Of a stretch of DNA of 64,000 nucleotides, positions 40,465 to 50,910 are shown in pieces (position 1 is the first letter of the stretch; each line of letters begins with the position of its first letter). This DNA comes from Streptomyces sp. NRRL F-5126 (GTDB lineage: Bacteria > Actinomycetota > Actinomycetes > Streptomycetales > Streptomycetaceae). The position numbers were made by a program, and so were the translations under genes. The DNA lies in assembly GCF_000721265.1 (NCBI RefSeq), contig NZ_JOFZ01000014.1:59167-123166 (forward strand). The letters are read 5' to 3'. The notes under the pieces were generated by a model, which saw only the letters and a list, made by a program, of their open reading frames with translations, was not told where the DNA came from and ran no database searches.

Positions 40465-41460
40465 TCAGCGCGCCAGCCGCCGCGCCGCTTCCGTCGCCCA
40501 GTACGTGAGGATCATGCTCGCGCCCGCGCGCTTGATGCCCGTCAGCGTTTCCAGGATCGCCGCGTCGCGGTCGATCCAGCCCTTCTCCGCGGCCGCCTCG
40601 ATCATCGCGTACTCGCCCGAGATCTGGTACGCGCAGACCGGCACGTCCGACTCGTCCGCGATGCGCGCCAGGATGTCCAGGTACGGGAGGGCGGGCTTGA
40701 CCATCACGATGTCGGCGCCCTCCTCCAGGTCGAGCGCCAGCTCGCGCAGGGACTCGCGGGCGTTCGCCGGGTCCTGCTGGTACGTCTTGCGGTCGCCCCG
40801 CAGCGACGAGCCGACCGCCTCGCGGAACGGGCCGTAGAAGGCGGACGAGTACTTCGCGGTGTACGCGAGGATCGACACGTCCTGCTTGCCGATCGCGTCG
40901 AGCGCCTCGCGGACCACGCGGATCTGGCCGTCCATCATGCCGCTCGGGCCCACGACGTGGACGCCCGCCTCGGCCTGGACCCTGGCCATCTCCGCGTACC
41001 GCTCCAGCGTCGCGTCGTTGTCGACGCGGCCGTCGGGCGTGAGGACGCCGCAGTGGCCGTGGTCCGTGTACTCGTCGAGGCAGAGGTCGGACATGACGAT
41101 CAGGTCGTCGCCGACCTCCGAGCGCACGGCCCGGATCGCCTGCTGGAGGATGCCGTCCGGGTCGGTGCCCGCGGTGCCGAGCGCGTCCTTCTTGGCGTCC
41201 TCGGGCACGCCGAACAGCATGATCCCCGAGACCCCCGCCGACACGGCGTCCACCGCCGCCTTCCTGATCGTGTCCAGGGTGTGCTGCACGACACCGGGCA
41301 TCGCGGCGATCGGCACGGGCGCGTCGGCGCCCTCACGCACGAACGCGGGCAGGATCAGGTCGGCCGGGTGCAGCCGCGTCTCGGCGACCATCCGCCGCAT
41401 GGCGGGCGTGGTGCGCAGCCGCCGGGGGCGGACGCCGGGGAACGAACCGTGGACAGTCAT
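40465..41460 (-). CDS. hemB: Delta-aminolevulinic acid dehydratase (porphobilinogen synthase)
   Basis: Joins two molecules of 5-aminolevulinate to porphobilinogen. The 331-residue protein has the conserved [19 protein letters not shown], in which one Zn-type Cys is replaced by Asp ([12 protein letters not shown] rather than three Cys), so this enzyme probably uses Mg rather than Zn at the active site. [10 protein letters not shown] and the active-site Lys segments ([25 protein letters not shown]) are present. It lies apart from the other hem genes, with a glycosyltransferase gene between. Confidence 0.96.
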   Translation of the reverse strand: MTVHGSFPGVRPRRLRTTPAMRRMVAETRLHPADLILPAFVREGADAPVPIAAMPGVVQHTLDTIRKAAVDAVSAGVSGIMLFGVPEDAKKDALGTAGTDPDGILQQAIRAVRSEVGDDLIVMSDLCLDEYTDHGHCGVLTPDGRVDNDATLERYAEMARVQAEAGVHVVGPSGMMDGQIRVVREALDAIGKQDVSILAYTAKYSSAFYGPFREAVGSSLRGDRKTYQQDPANARESLRELALDLEEGADIVMVKPALPYLDILARIADESDVPVCAYQISGEYAMIEAAAEKGWIDRDAAILETLTGIKRAGASMILTYWATEAARRLAR

Positions 41461-41504
41461 GGAAGTCGCCTCGTGCCAGTCGGATCGGGTCGGTGTGATC
41501 GGCC

Positions 41505-41540
41505 GGGTCGGTCGGACCGGTCGGGTCGGTCGGACCGGTC
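41505..41540. repeat. 18-bp direct repeat in the hemB leader
   Basis: GGGTCGGTCGGACCGGTC occurs at 41505-41522 and 41523-41540, directly followed by a third partial copy. It sits in the region just upstream of the hemB start on the minus strand and downstream of the glycosyltransferase stop. Confidence 0.8.
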
Positions 41541-41554
41541 GGGTCTCTTACACG

Positions 41555-42799
<1,245 letters not shown>

Positions 42800-42961
42800 T
42801 TCGCCACTCCCGGTTTCCGTAGGTTCTGTCCTTGAGGTTCCGTCCTTCGGACGCCGATTTTGCGGTATTACGGGGGTCTTGCCACAAGCCCAGGGGTGCG
42901 CTATACGTTGAGAGTGGCGAGGAGAGCGAAGCTCCCTCGCCTTCACCGTCTCCACGCACGA

Positions 42962-42996
42962 CTGAGGCCCCCGGGGCGGTTCCCCGGGGGCCTCAG
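42962..42996 (-). terminator. Terminator of the hem operon
   Basis: Perfect 15-bp arms (42962-42976 and 42982-42996) around a 5-base loop, directly after the stop of cobA/hemD on the minus strand. Confidence 0.85.
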
Positions 42997-43012
42997 CGGT
43001 GTGCGGCAGTCG

Positions 43013-44671
43013 TCAGGTCGTGCGCCGCCTGCGCGCGCCGGGGCGGCGCTCGCTCGGGCGGGTGACCGGGTCGCCCGCCTCCAGCGCGGCCGTGCGGCGG
43101 GCAGCACCGAACGCGGCCAGCGCCTCCGCCAGTCTGTGCACCGACGGCTCGGGGGACATGACGTCGACCCGCAGGCCGTGCTCCTCCGCCGTCTTCGCCG
43201 TGGCGGGGCCGATACAGGCGATCACCGTGACGTTGTGCGGCTTGCCCGCGATGCCGACGAGGTTGCGCACCGTCGAGGACGACGTGAACAGCACCGCGTC
43301 GAACCCGCCGCCCTTGATCGCCTCGCGGGTCTCGGCCGGCGGCGGCGACGCGCGCACCGTCCGGTACGCGGTGACGTCGTCGACCTCCCAGCCCAGCTCG
43401 ATCAGCCCGGCGACGAGCGTCTCCGTGGCGATGTCGGCGCGCGGCAGGAAGACGCGGTCGATCGGGTCGAAGACCGGGTCGTACGGCGGCCAGTCCTCCA
43501 GCAGCCCCGCGGCCGACTGCTCGCCGCTCGGCACCAGGTCCGGCTTGACGCCGAAGTCGATCAGCGACGCGGCCGTGGCCTCGCCGACCGCCGCGACCTT
43601 TATGCCCGCGAACGCGCGCGCGTCGAGCCCGTACTCCTCGAACTTCTCCCGCACCGCCTTGACGGCGTTGACGGACGTGAAGGCGATCCACTCGTAGCGG
43701 CCCGTCACCAGGCCCTTGACCGCGCGCTCCATCTGCTGCGGCGTGCGCGGCGGCTCCACCGCGATCGTCGGCACCTCGTGCGGCACCGCGCCGTACGACC
43801 TGAGCTGGTCGGACAGCGAGGCCGCCTGCTCCTTCGTGCGCGGCACGAGCACCTTCCAGCCGAACAGCGGCTTGGACTCGAACCACGCGAGCTGATCACG
43901 CTGGGCGGCGGCGCTGCGCTCGCCCACGACGGCTATCGCCGGCTGGTGGCCCTCGGGCGACGGCAGCGCCTTCGCCTGCTTGAGCGTCACCGCTATGGTG
44001 CCGAGCGTCGCCGTCCAGGTGCGCTGGCGCGTCGTCGTGCCGGCGATCGTGACGGTCATGGGGGTGTCGGGCTTGCGGCCCGCCGCGACGAGCTCGCCCG
44101 CGGCGGCCGCGACCGTGTCGAGCGTGGTGGAGACGACGGCCGTCGCGTCGCTCGCGCCGACCTCCGTCCAGCACCGCTCGCTCGCGGTGCGCGCGTCGAC
44201 GAACCGTACGTCCGCGCCGTGCGCGTCCCGAAGCGGAACGCCCGCGTAGGCGGGGACGCCGACCGCGGCGGCGATACCGGGCACGACCTCGAAGCGGATG
44301 CCCGCGGAGGCGCAGGCCAGCATCTCGCGGCCCGCGTCACCGTCGAGCCCCGGGTCGCCGGGGACGGCACGGACGACCCGCTTGCCGCCCCGCGCGGCCT
44401 CCATGACAAGATTGGCGGCATCCCTGATCGCGGGGATACCGGCGGCTGTTGACGCGTCATCAACAACCGTCAGTGCGGGCGTGCTCACACCGGCGCGGGC
44501 ATGGGTGCGTACGACGTCGAGCACCTCGGGCTCGGCGATCAGTACGTCCGCCCCCGCAAGCGCCTCGACGGCGCGCAGAGTCAGCAAGCCCGGGTCTCCG
44601 GGTCCGGCACCGAGGAAGGTGACGTACCCCGATGCGGAGTAGGCCGGAAGGTCAGTCGTGGTGGGGCTCAA
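43013..44671 (-). CDS. hemD: Fused uroporphyrinogen-III methyltransferase-like / uroporphyrinogen-III synthase
   Basis: A 552-residue fusion. The N-terminal half (about 1-240) has the SUMT/CobA fold (YVTFLGAGPGDPGLLTLRAVEAL), but the diagnostic loop GDPxxFGRG is replaced by GDPGLDGDAG. The C-terminal half is HemD: VLVPRTKEQAASLSDQLR, IAFTSVNAVKAVREK, AVGEATAASLIDFGV and VLFTSSSTVRNL. HemD closes the tetrapyrrole ring to uroporphyrinogen III. The start is TTG at 44671, overlapping the hemC stop (TTTGAG), with a GGGGGAG ribosome site. Tight overlap means coupled translation with hemC. Confidence 0.9.
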   Translation of the reverse strand: MSPTTTDLPAYSASGYVTFLGAGPGDPGLLTLRAVEALAGADVLIAEPEVLDVVRTHARAGVSTPALTVVDDASTAAGIPAIRDAANLVMEAARGGKRVVRAVPGDPGLDGDAGREMLACASAGIRFEVVPGIAAAVGVPAYAGVPLRDAHGADVRFVDARTASERCWTEVGASDATAVVSTTLDTVAAAAGELVAAGRKPDTPMTVTIAGTTTRQRTWTATLGTIAVTLKQAKALPSPEGHQPAIAVVGERSAAAQRDQLAWFESKPLFGWKVLVPRTKEQAASLSDQLRSYGAVPHEVPTIAVEPPRTPQQMERAVKGLVTGRYEWIAFTSVNAVKAVREKFEEYGLDARAFAGIKVAAVGEATAASLIDFGVKPDLVPSGEQSAAGLLEDWPPYDPVFDPIDRVFLPRADIATETLVAGLIELGWEVDDVTAYRTVRASPPPAETREAIKGGGFDAVLFTSSSTVRNLVGIAGKPHNVTVIACIGPATAKTAEEHGLRVDVMSPEPSVHRLAEALAAFGAARRTAALEAGDPVTRPSERRPGARRRRTT

Positions 44672-45660
44672 AGTGCTCGCTCCCCCATAAGACCGGCCGC
44701 ACCTTTGGCAAGCATCTCGGAGGCGAGTTCGCGGCCGAGCGCGATGGCGTCCTGGTGCGACACGGGTACGGGACCGGTGGTGGACAGCTGCACGAGCGTC
44801 GAGCCGTCGGCGGTGCCGACGACGCCACGCAGGCGCATTTCGTTGACAATCTGCCCGTCGGCCAGCAGGTCGGCGAGTGCTCCCACGGGAGCGCTGCAGC
44901 CGGCCTCCAGGGCGGCGAGCAGGGACCGCTCGGCGGTCACGGCGACCCGGGTGCCCGGGTCGTCGAGCTCGGCGAGCAAGGCGGCGAGGTCTACGTTGAC
45001 CGCGGCGCACTCTACAGCGAGCGCCCCCTGGGCGGGGGCGGGCAGGACGGTGCCGGCCGACAGTACGTCGGTGACCTCGCCGCTCCTGCCGAGGCGGTTC
45101 AGGCCCGCGGCGGCGAGCACGACGGCGTCGAGCTCTCCCCCGCGGACGTAGCCGATCCGGGTGTCGATGTTGCCGCGGACCGGCACGATCCTTATGGCGC
45201 GGCCGATGCCGCGCGCGTGGGCGTGGAGCTGTGCGGACCTGCGCGCGGAGCCCGTGCCGACGCGGGCGCCGTCGGGCAGGGCGTCGAACGTGAGCCCGTC
45301 GCGCGCGACGAGCACGTCACGCGGGTCCTCGCGGCGTGGCACGGCGGCGATGACCAGCTCCTCGGGCTGCGCCGTCGGCAGGTCCTTGAGGGAGTGCACC
45401 GCGAAGTCGATGTCGCCGCGCAGCAGCGCGTCACGCAGGGCGGTGACGAAGACACCGGTGCCGCCGATCTGCGCGAGGTGCGCGCGGTTCCTGTCGCCGT
45501 ACGTGGTGATCTCGACGAGCTCGACGGGGCGGCCCGCGTGTGCGGCGACGGCGTCGGCGACCCGTTGGGACTGTGCCTTGGCGAGCGCGCTGCGCCGGGT
45601 GCCGAGTCTCAGCGGACGGGCGGCGCCCTCGGATGCGTGAGCGGTGGGTGTCGTCGTCAT
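44668..45660 (-). CDS. hemC: Hydroxymethylbilane synthase (porphobilinogen deaminase)
   Basis: Polymerises four porphobilinogen molecules on a dipyrromethane cofactor. The 330-residue protein shows LGTRRSALAKAQSQRVADA, GDIDFAVHSLKDLP, PARVGTGSARRSAQL-type sequence, VRGNIDTR and LAALEAGCSAPVGALAD, whose Cys carries the cofactor. The ATG at 45660 overlaps the hemA stop (ATGA), and its own stop overlaps the start of hemD, so the three are translated as one coupled unit. Confidence 0.96.
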   Translation of the reverse strand: MTTTPTAHASEGAARPLRLGTRRSALAKAQSQRVADAVAAHAGRPVELVEITTYGDRNRAHLAQIGGTGVFVTALRDALLRGDIDFAVHSLKDLPTAQPEELVIAAVPRREDPRDVLVARDGLTFDALPDGARVGTGSARRSAQLHAHARGIGRAIRIVPVRGNIDTRIGYVRGGELDAVVLAAAGLNRLGRSGEVTDVLSAGTVLPAPAQGALAVECAAVNVDLAALLAELDDPGTRVAVTAERSLLAALEAGCSAPVGALADLLADGQIVNEMRLRGVVGTADGSTLVQLSTTGPVPVSHQDAIALGRELASEMLAKGAAGLMGERAL

Positions 45661-46994
45661 GCCCGGCCTCTGTCGGCGCGGCTGACGGCGGCGACCGTCT
45701 GCGGGTCCAGGTCGAACAGCTCGCGCAGCGCGTCCGCGTACCCGGCGCCGCCGGGCTCGGCCGCGAGCTGCTTGACGCGCACGGTCGGCGCGTGGAGCAG
45801 CTTGTCGACGACGCGCCGCACCGTGTACGTGATCTCGGCGCGCTCCTTGTCGTCGAGGCCAGGCAGCCTGCTGTCGAGGCGGGCGATCTCGCTGCTGACG
45901 ACGTCGGCGGCCATGGCGCGCAGCGCGACGACCGTCGGCGTGATGTGGGCGGCGCGCTGGGCGGCACCGAACGCGGCGACCTCCTCGGAGACGATCGCGC
46001 GCACCCGGTCGACGTCGGCGGCCATGGGCGCGTCGGCGGACGCCTCGGCGAGCGTCTCGATGTCGGCGAACGTGACGCCGTCGACGCGGTGGGCCACCGC
46101 GTCGATGTCGCGCGGCATGGCGAGGTCGAGCAGGAAGAGCCTGGCGGCGTCCGACCGCGCGGCCGCGGCGGCGCGCACGGCGTCGCCGGTCAGGACGAGG
46201 CCGGTGGCGCCGGTGCAGGACACGGCGATGTCGGCGGCCGCGAGCTCGCGCTCGACGGCGGCCATCTCGACGGCGCGTGCGTGCACGCCGGTGCCGCCTG
46301 GCTGCTGGAGGATCTCCACGAGCCGGTCGGCCCTGGCGGCCGTGCGGTTCGCGACGACGATCTCGGCGACGCCCGCCCTGGCGAGGGTGGCGGCGGCGAG
46401 CGACGACATGGACCCGGCGCCGACGACGAGGGCGCGCTTGCCCCTGGCCCACGCGTAGACCCCGTCGGCGCCCGCGAGCTGTTCGAGCCCGAAGGTGACG
46501 AGCGACTGGCCCGCGCGGTCGATGCCCGTCTCGCTGTGGGCGCGCTTGCCGACCCTGAGCGCCTGCTGGAACAGGTCGTTGAGCAGGCGTCCCGCGGTGT
46601 GCAGGTCCTGGCCGAGCGCGAGGGCGTCCTTGATCTGGCCGAGGATCTGCCCCTCGCCCACGACCATGGAATCGAGGCCGCAGGCAACCGACAGCAAGTG
46701 GTGTACGGCCCTGTCCTCGTAGTGCACGTAGAGGTGGGGGGTGAGCTCGTCGAGCCCGACGCCGCTGTGCCTGGCGAGGAGCATGGACAGCTCGGCGACG
46801 CCCGCGTGGAACTTGTCGACGTCCGCGTACAGCTCTATGCGGTTGCAGGTGGCGAGGACGGCGGCCTCGGCGGCGGGCTCCGCGGCCAGGCTGTCCTGCA
46901 ACAGCTTGACCTGGGCGTCCGCCGGGAGCGACGCGCGCTCCAGGACGCTGACGGGGGCGCTGCGGTGGCTCAGTCCCACGACGAGGAGGCTCAT
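45657..46994 (-). CDS. hemA: Glutamyl-tRNA reductase
   Basis: First committed enzyme of the C5 pathway: reduces glutamyl-tRNA to glutamate-1-semialdehyde with NADPH. The 445-residue protein has the active-site Cys in VLATCNRIELY, the catalytic-domain helix GEGQILGQIKDAL and the NADPH site ALVVGAGSMSSLAAATLARAG. The ATG at 46994 has a GAGGAGG-type site in the rex coding end; it overlaps the rex stop (ATGA). Confidence 0.96.
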   Translation of the reverse strand: MSLLVVGLSHRSAPVSVLERASLPADAQVKLLQDSLAAEPAAEAAVLATCNRIELYADVDKFHAGVAELSMLLARHSGVGLDELTPHLYVHYEDRAVHHLLSVACGLDSMVVGEGQILGQIKDALALGQDLHTAGRLLNDLFQQALRVGKRAHSETGIDRAGQSLVTFGLEQLAGADGVYAWARGKRALVVGAGSMSSLAAATLARAGVAEIVVANRTAARADRLVEILQQPGGTGVHARAVEMAAVERELAAADIAVSCTGATGLVLTGDAVRAAAAARSDAARLFLLDLAMPRDIDAVAHRVDGVTFADIETLAEASADAPMAADVDRVRAIVSEEVAAFGAAQRAAHITPTVVALRAMAADVVSSEIARLDSRLPGLDDKERAEITYTVRRVVDKLLHAPTVRVKQLAAEPGGAGYADALRELFDLDPQTVAAVSRADRGRA

Positions 46995-47788
46995 GCCGGC
47001 ATCACCGCCGGCAGCTCGCCGTCGGGACCCTCGCGGTCGGTGCGCGCACCGTCGCCCGCGGGACTTGACGATGCGCCGTCCTGCGCGACCGTGGTCGGTG
47101 GCGGCGCGGCCACGTCCCGCACGTCCTCGCCGGCCTTGCGCTGCTCGTGGAAGGCGAGGATCTGGAGCTCGATGGAGAGGTCGACCTTGCGCACGTCCAC
47201 GCCGTCGGGCACGGAAAGGACGGTCGGCGCGAAGTTGAGGATGGACGTCACCCCGGCGGCCACGAGCCGGTCGCACACCTGCTGGGCGGCGCCGGCGGGC
47301 GTGGCGATGACGCCGATGGAGACCCCGTTGTCCCGGATGATCTCCTCCAACTGGTCGGAGTGGCGCACCGGGATGCCCGCGACGGGCTTGCCCGCCATGG
47401 CCGGGTCGGCGTCTATCAGCGCGGCGACCCGGAACCCGCGCGAGGCGAACCCGCCGTAGTTGGCGAGCGCAGCGCCGAGGTTGCCGATACCGACGATGAC
47501 GACGGGCCAGTCCTGGGTGAGGCCGAGCTCGCGGGAGATCTGGTAGACGAGGTACTCGACGTCGTAGCCGACGCCGCGCGTGCCGTAGGAGCCGAGGTAG
47601 GAGAAGTCCTTGCGGAGCTTCGCGGAGTTGACCCCGGCGGCCGTCGCGAGCTCCTCGGAGGAGACCGTCGGCACCGAGCGCTCGGAGAGTCCGGTCAGGG
47701 CCCGCAGGTACAACGGGAGCCTGGCGACGGTGGCCTCGGGAATGCCACGGCTGCGCGTCGCCGGTCGGTGCGTTCGGCCAGTTGCCAC
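46991..47788 (-). CDS. rex: Redox-sensing transcriptional repressor Rex
   Basis: Senses the NADH/NAD+ ratio and represses respiratory genes when NADH is high. The 265-residue protein has a winged helix (VARLPLYLRAL, SSEELATAAGVNSAKLRKDFSYLGSYG) and a Rossmann NAD(H) domain (VVIVGIGNLGAALANYGGFASRG). The C-terminal part, about 45 residues, is Ala/Asp/Pro-rich and probably disordered. The GTG at 47788 has CAGGAG upstream. It heads the hem operon and is preceded by a Rex operator, so it regulates itself and hemA, hemC and hemD. Confidence 0.95.
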   Translation of the reverse strand: MATGRTHRPATRSRGIPEATVARLPLYLRALTGLSERSVPTVSSEELATAAGVNSAKLRKDFSYLGSYGTRGVGYDVEYLVYQISRELGLTQDWPVVIVGIGNLGAALANYGGFASRGFRVAALIDADPAMAGKPVAGIPVRHSDQLEEIIRDNGVSIGVIATPAGAAQQVCDRLVAAGVTSILNFAPTVLSVPDGVDVRKVDLSIELQILAFHEQRKAGEDVRDVAAPPPTTVAQDGASSSPAGDGARTDREGPDGELPAVMPA

Positions 47789-47864
47789 GGTGCTCCTGCG
47801 GGATGAGCGGGGTTGCAGGCGGTCGTGCGTTGGGTGGCCGCCCCGTCGAATGCAGGCTATGTCT

Positions 47865-47882
47865 TTGTGAACGCGTGCACAA
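47865..47882. promoter_or_regulatory. Rex operator TTGTGAACGCGTGCACAA
   Basis: This 18-bp site matches the Rex consensus TTGTGAA-N4-TTCACAA at all but one arm position. It lies 77 bp before the rex GTG, in the promoter of the rex-hemACD operon. Confidence 0.9.
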
Positions 47883-48053
47883 AGATGGTGTCCGTTTTGT
47901 CCGACCAAAGTGACCGGGGTCACGCGCATTGATCGCCTCGCGATGGAACCACCAACGAGGTCAGGCCATTGCCCCCGGCCGAGCCGCGCGTCCGCCCGCG
48001 CCCCGCGTCCGGGAAGCCTCGCGCCGGGGTCCGGGACCGGCCGCGCCCCGCAC

Positions 48054-48368
48054 TCAGGACCCGGCCAGCTCACGGCGCAGCCGCGCTTCGTCGACCCGCC
48101 AGAACGTGTGCTGCTCGCCGTCGACGAACACCACGGGGATCTGCTCCCAGTGGGCCTCGCGCAGCGCCTCGTCCTCATTGATGTCCTTCTCCTCCCACCT
48201 CGCGCCCGTCTGCGCGCACACCCGCTCCACCACCGCACGTGCGTCATCGCACAGATGGCAGCCCGGTTTGGACAGCAGCGTCACCGTGCGCACGCGCGCG
48301 CCCGCCGCGGCGGGCGCCGCCCCCGCACCCTCGCCGTCCTTCTTTCTGCGCCGCATCAGAGGAGTCAT
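48054..48368 (-). CDS. Glutaredoxin-like protein
   Basis: A 104-residue thioredoxin-fold protein: VTLLSKPGCHLCDDARAVVER with the redox CHLC pair, WEEKDINEDEALREAH and IPVVFVDGEQ with the cis-Pro. The N-terminal 25 residues are basic and disordered-looking. The start at 48368 or five codons later is uncertain. It lies between rex and the bldN side of the region. Confidence 0.85.
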   Translation of the reverse strand: MTPLMRRRKKDGEGAGAAPAAAGARVRTVTLLSKPGCHLCDDARAVVERVCAQTGARWEEKDINEDEALREAHWEQIPVVFVDGEQHTFWRVDEARLRRELAGS

Positions 48369-48526
48369 GACGCCATTCTCCGCCTGCGCGGGGCCGCGGC
48401 CCGCCGGTTGTCCACAGCCGGCCCGCGTTCTCCATATGTGCTGATGAACACATCGGACAGCGGGTGTTCACCTCCCGGGCGTCCCTTCGCGACGGGAGAG
48501 CGGAACGGACTGGCTATGCTCACCAC

Positions 48527-49495
48527 ATGGCCGCATGGGGATGGCTCACTCCGCGCAGGCGCTCCGCCACAGCCAGGAGCGTCCTGGCGGGCGAGGCCGC
48601 GGCGGAGGCAGCACGCAAGTCGACCGCCGACGTCGCGCTCGCGGAGCCGGAGACACTCAAGGAACCCCCGGGGACACTCGCGGAGGCCCCGGAGGAACGG
48701 GTCCCCGACTTCCCGGTGTTCGGGGACGTACGCGCCGCCGCGTTCTTCGACCTCGACAACACCGTGATGCAGGGCGCCGCGATCTTCCACCTCAGCAAGG
48801 GCCTGTACAAGCGAAAGTTCTTCCAGCGGCGCGAGCTGGCCAGGTTCGCCTGGCAGCAGGCGTGGTTCAGGCTCGCGGGCGTCGAGGACCCCGACCACAT
48901 GCAGGACGTGCGGGACTCCGCGCTGTCCATCGTCAAGGGCCACCGCGTGGCCGAGCTGAGAGCCATCAGCGACGAGATCTACGACGAGTACATGGCCGAC
49001 CGCATCTGGCCCGGCACGCGCGCGCTCGCCCAGGCCCACCTCGACGCCGGCCAGCGCGTCTGGCTCGTGACGGCCGCGCCCGTGGAGACCGCGACGATCA
49101 TCGCGCGCAGGCTCGGCCTGACCGGCGCGCTCGGCACCGTCGCCGAGTCGGTCGGCGGCGTCTACACCGGCAGGCTCGTCGGGGAACCGCTGCACGGGCC
49201 CGCGAAGGCGGAGGCCGTCCGCGCGCTCGCCGCGGCCGAGGGACTCGACCTCGCGCGCTGCGCCGCGTACAGCGACTCGCACAACGACATCCCGATGCTC
49301 TCCCTCGTCGGGCACCCGCACGCGATCAACCCCGACGCGAAGCTGCGCAAGCACGCGCGCGAGCGCGGCTGGCGGCTGCGCGACTACCGCACGGGCCGCA
49401 AGGCCGCGCGCGTGGGCATCCCGGCGGCCGCCGGCGTGGGCGCGCTCGCGGGCGGCACGGCCGCCGCCGTCGCGCTGCACCGCCGCAGGCGCTGA
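48527..49495 (+). CDS. HAD-IB family hydrolase (phosphatase)
   Basis: A 322-residue HAD enzyme: FFDLDNTVMQG contains the nucleophile Asp and the second Asp two residues on, LVTAAPVETATII the motif 2 region, and YSDSHNDIPML motif 3. A C-terminal helix (VGIPAAAGVGALAGGTAAAV) may anchor it to the membrane. The conserved Streptomyces start MAAWGWLTPRRRSATARSVL begins at the ATG at 48527. It shows no strong ribosome site. It is the gene before bldN. Confidence 0.9.
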   Translation: MAAWGWLTPRRRSATARSVLAGEAAAEAARKSTADVALAEPETLKEPPGTLAEAPEERVPDFPVFGDVRAAAFFDLDNTVMQGAAIFHLSKGLYKRKFFQRRELARFAWQQAWFRLAGVEDPDHMQDVRDSALSIVKGHRVAELRAISDEIYDEYMADRIWPGTRALAQAHLDAGQRVWLVTAAPVETATIIARRLGLTGALGTVAESVGGVYTGRLVGEPLHGPAKAEAVRALAAAEGLDLARCAAYSDSHNDIPMLSLVGHPHAINPDAKLRKHARERGWRLRDYRTGRKAARVGIPAAAGVGALAGGTAAAVALHRRRR

Positions 49496-49854
49496 CCGCC
49501 CGCCGGAACCGCGCAACGCCCGGGGTGCGTCACCACCCCGAGGAATGTGCCGCGAGTCACACCGCCCGTGCGAATACCGGCGCTCTGTCCGATTACCGAA
49601 GCCCGCCGACGCCCACGTCACCGCCATAGCGATCAGATCTTGGCGCAATCCGATCAGTAACCGGTCACCATCCGCTATCGGAACCATCGGGGAGCCGTCA
49701 CCGAAGCGACCTAACCGGTGAATTTAGCAACTGGGTGTAGCACGCCCTGTACGAAGCGTTATTCTCCTCAGACGCATAACGGACCCCGCGCATCGCCACG
49801 ATGAGTGAAAGGTCCCGCACTGCACGTGATGGAAGCTCTGCCTCTGGGAGTCCC
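49496..49854. other. bldN upstream region
   Basis: A 359-bp non-coding region leading to bldN. It is less GC-rich than its surroundings, as expected for a regulated promoter (for example around 49700-49780). In other streptomycetes the bldN promoter is repressed by BldD, but I could not place a BldD site by eye. Confidence 0.5.
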
Positions 49855-50694
49855 GTGTACCCACACGTCGGGGTTGACGCCTCGGGCCTGGCTACGCTGC
49901 GCGCAACGGTCCTCGACCATTTGCGCGGTCTTGTCCCCACCGCGTACGCCGTCCCCGCTATTGCCGTTTCCGCCGTCCCCACCGGTTTCGCCGCATCGGC
50001 CGTCCCGGCCCCTGCCGTGAGCGGCCCTGCCGGACCTTGCTATGCCCTCGCGAGCGGCGGCGCCGCGGTCGGCAGACGAAGCGGCCGCGCCCGCAGCGCG
50101 TCCGGCACCGCCACGGCCACCGCGCGCCGGCCGACCGCCGACAGCGACAGCGGCCGCATGATGGAGCTGGTCGAGCGCGCCCAGGCCGGCGAGGCCGAGG
50201 CCTTCGGCCGGCTCTACGACCAGTACAGCGACACCGTCTACCGGTACATCTACTACCGGGTCGGCGGGCGGGCCACCGCCGAGGACCTCACGAGCGAGAC
50301 GTTCCTGCGCGCCCTGCGCCGGATCTCCACGTTCACCTGGCAGGGCCGCGACTTCGGCGCGTGGCTGGTCACGATCGCGCGCAACCTGGTCGCCGACCAC
50401 TTCAAGTCCAGCAGGTTCCGGCTCGAAGTGACCACGGGCGAGATGCTGGACGCCAACGAGGTCGAGCGCAGTCCCGAGGACTCCGTCCTCGAGTCCCTCT
50501 CCAACGCGGCCCTCCTCGAAGCCGTGCGCAGGCTCAACCCGCAGCAGCAGGAGTGCGTGACGCTCCGCTTCCTCCAGGGCCTCTCGGTCGCCGAGACCGC
50601 CCGCGTCATGGGCAAGAACGAGGGAGCGATCAAGACCCTCCAGTACCGCGCCGTGCGGACGCTCGCCCGGCTGCTGCCCGACGACGCGCGCTGA
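49855..50694 (+). CDS. bldN: Developmental ECF sigma factor BldN (with N-terminal pro-extension)
   Basis: The sigma factor needed for aerial hyphae formation and chaplin/rodlin expression. The 279-residue product starts MYPHVGVDASGLATLRATVL, the conserved BldN N-terminus, followed by an Ala/Val/Pro-rich extension of about 100 residues that is proteolytically removed in characterised BldN. Sigma-2 then begins near 102 (MMELVERAQAGEAEAFGRLY, YRYIYYRVGGRATAEDLTSET) and sigma-4 follows (LNPQQQECVTLRFLQGLSVAE). The GTG at 49855 has GGGAG upstream. The next gene is its membrane anti-sigma factor. Confidence 0.95.
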   Translation: MYPHVGVDASGLATLRATVLDHLRGLVPTAYAVPAIAVSAVPTGFAASAVPAPAVSGPAGPCYALASGGAAVGRRSGRARSASGTATATARRPTADSDSGRMMELVERAQAGEAEAFGRLYDQYSDTVYRYIYYRVGGRATAEDLTSETFLRALRRISTFTWQGRDFGAWLVTIARNLVADHFKSSRFRLEVTTGEMLDANEVERSPEDSVLESLSNAALLEAVRRLNPQQQECVTLRFLQGLSVAETARVMGKNEGAIKTLQYRAVRTLARLLPDDAR

Positions 50695-50910
50695 GCCGGG
50701 GCCGCCCGGCGAGCAGTTCCCAACGCCCGTTTCATCACGCTCCGTTGATGACCCATCGACGCTCCGATTCGGGAGATTCCCGCGCGTAACCCAAGTGCCG
50801 GGCCGCTCGTTGTGCGGGATGCAGGCTCCCTGTGGCCCCCGCGGACGGGGGGCGATCCCGACCCGGACCCCCAGGGGAGTCGACCGTCATGACGAGAGGA
50901 GGTGCCGCCA

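Noticed and set aside
45540..47459. 639-residue plus-strand frame opposite hemA and rex
   Set aside because: The minus strand has unmistakable HemA and Rex motifs; the plus frame is a mirror of codon bias.
49720..49800. BldD binding site upstream of bldN
   Set aside because: Expected from knowledge of bldN, but no stretch fits the consensus well enough by eye to annotate it.
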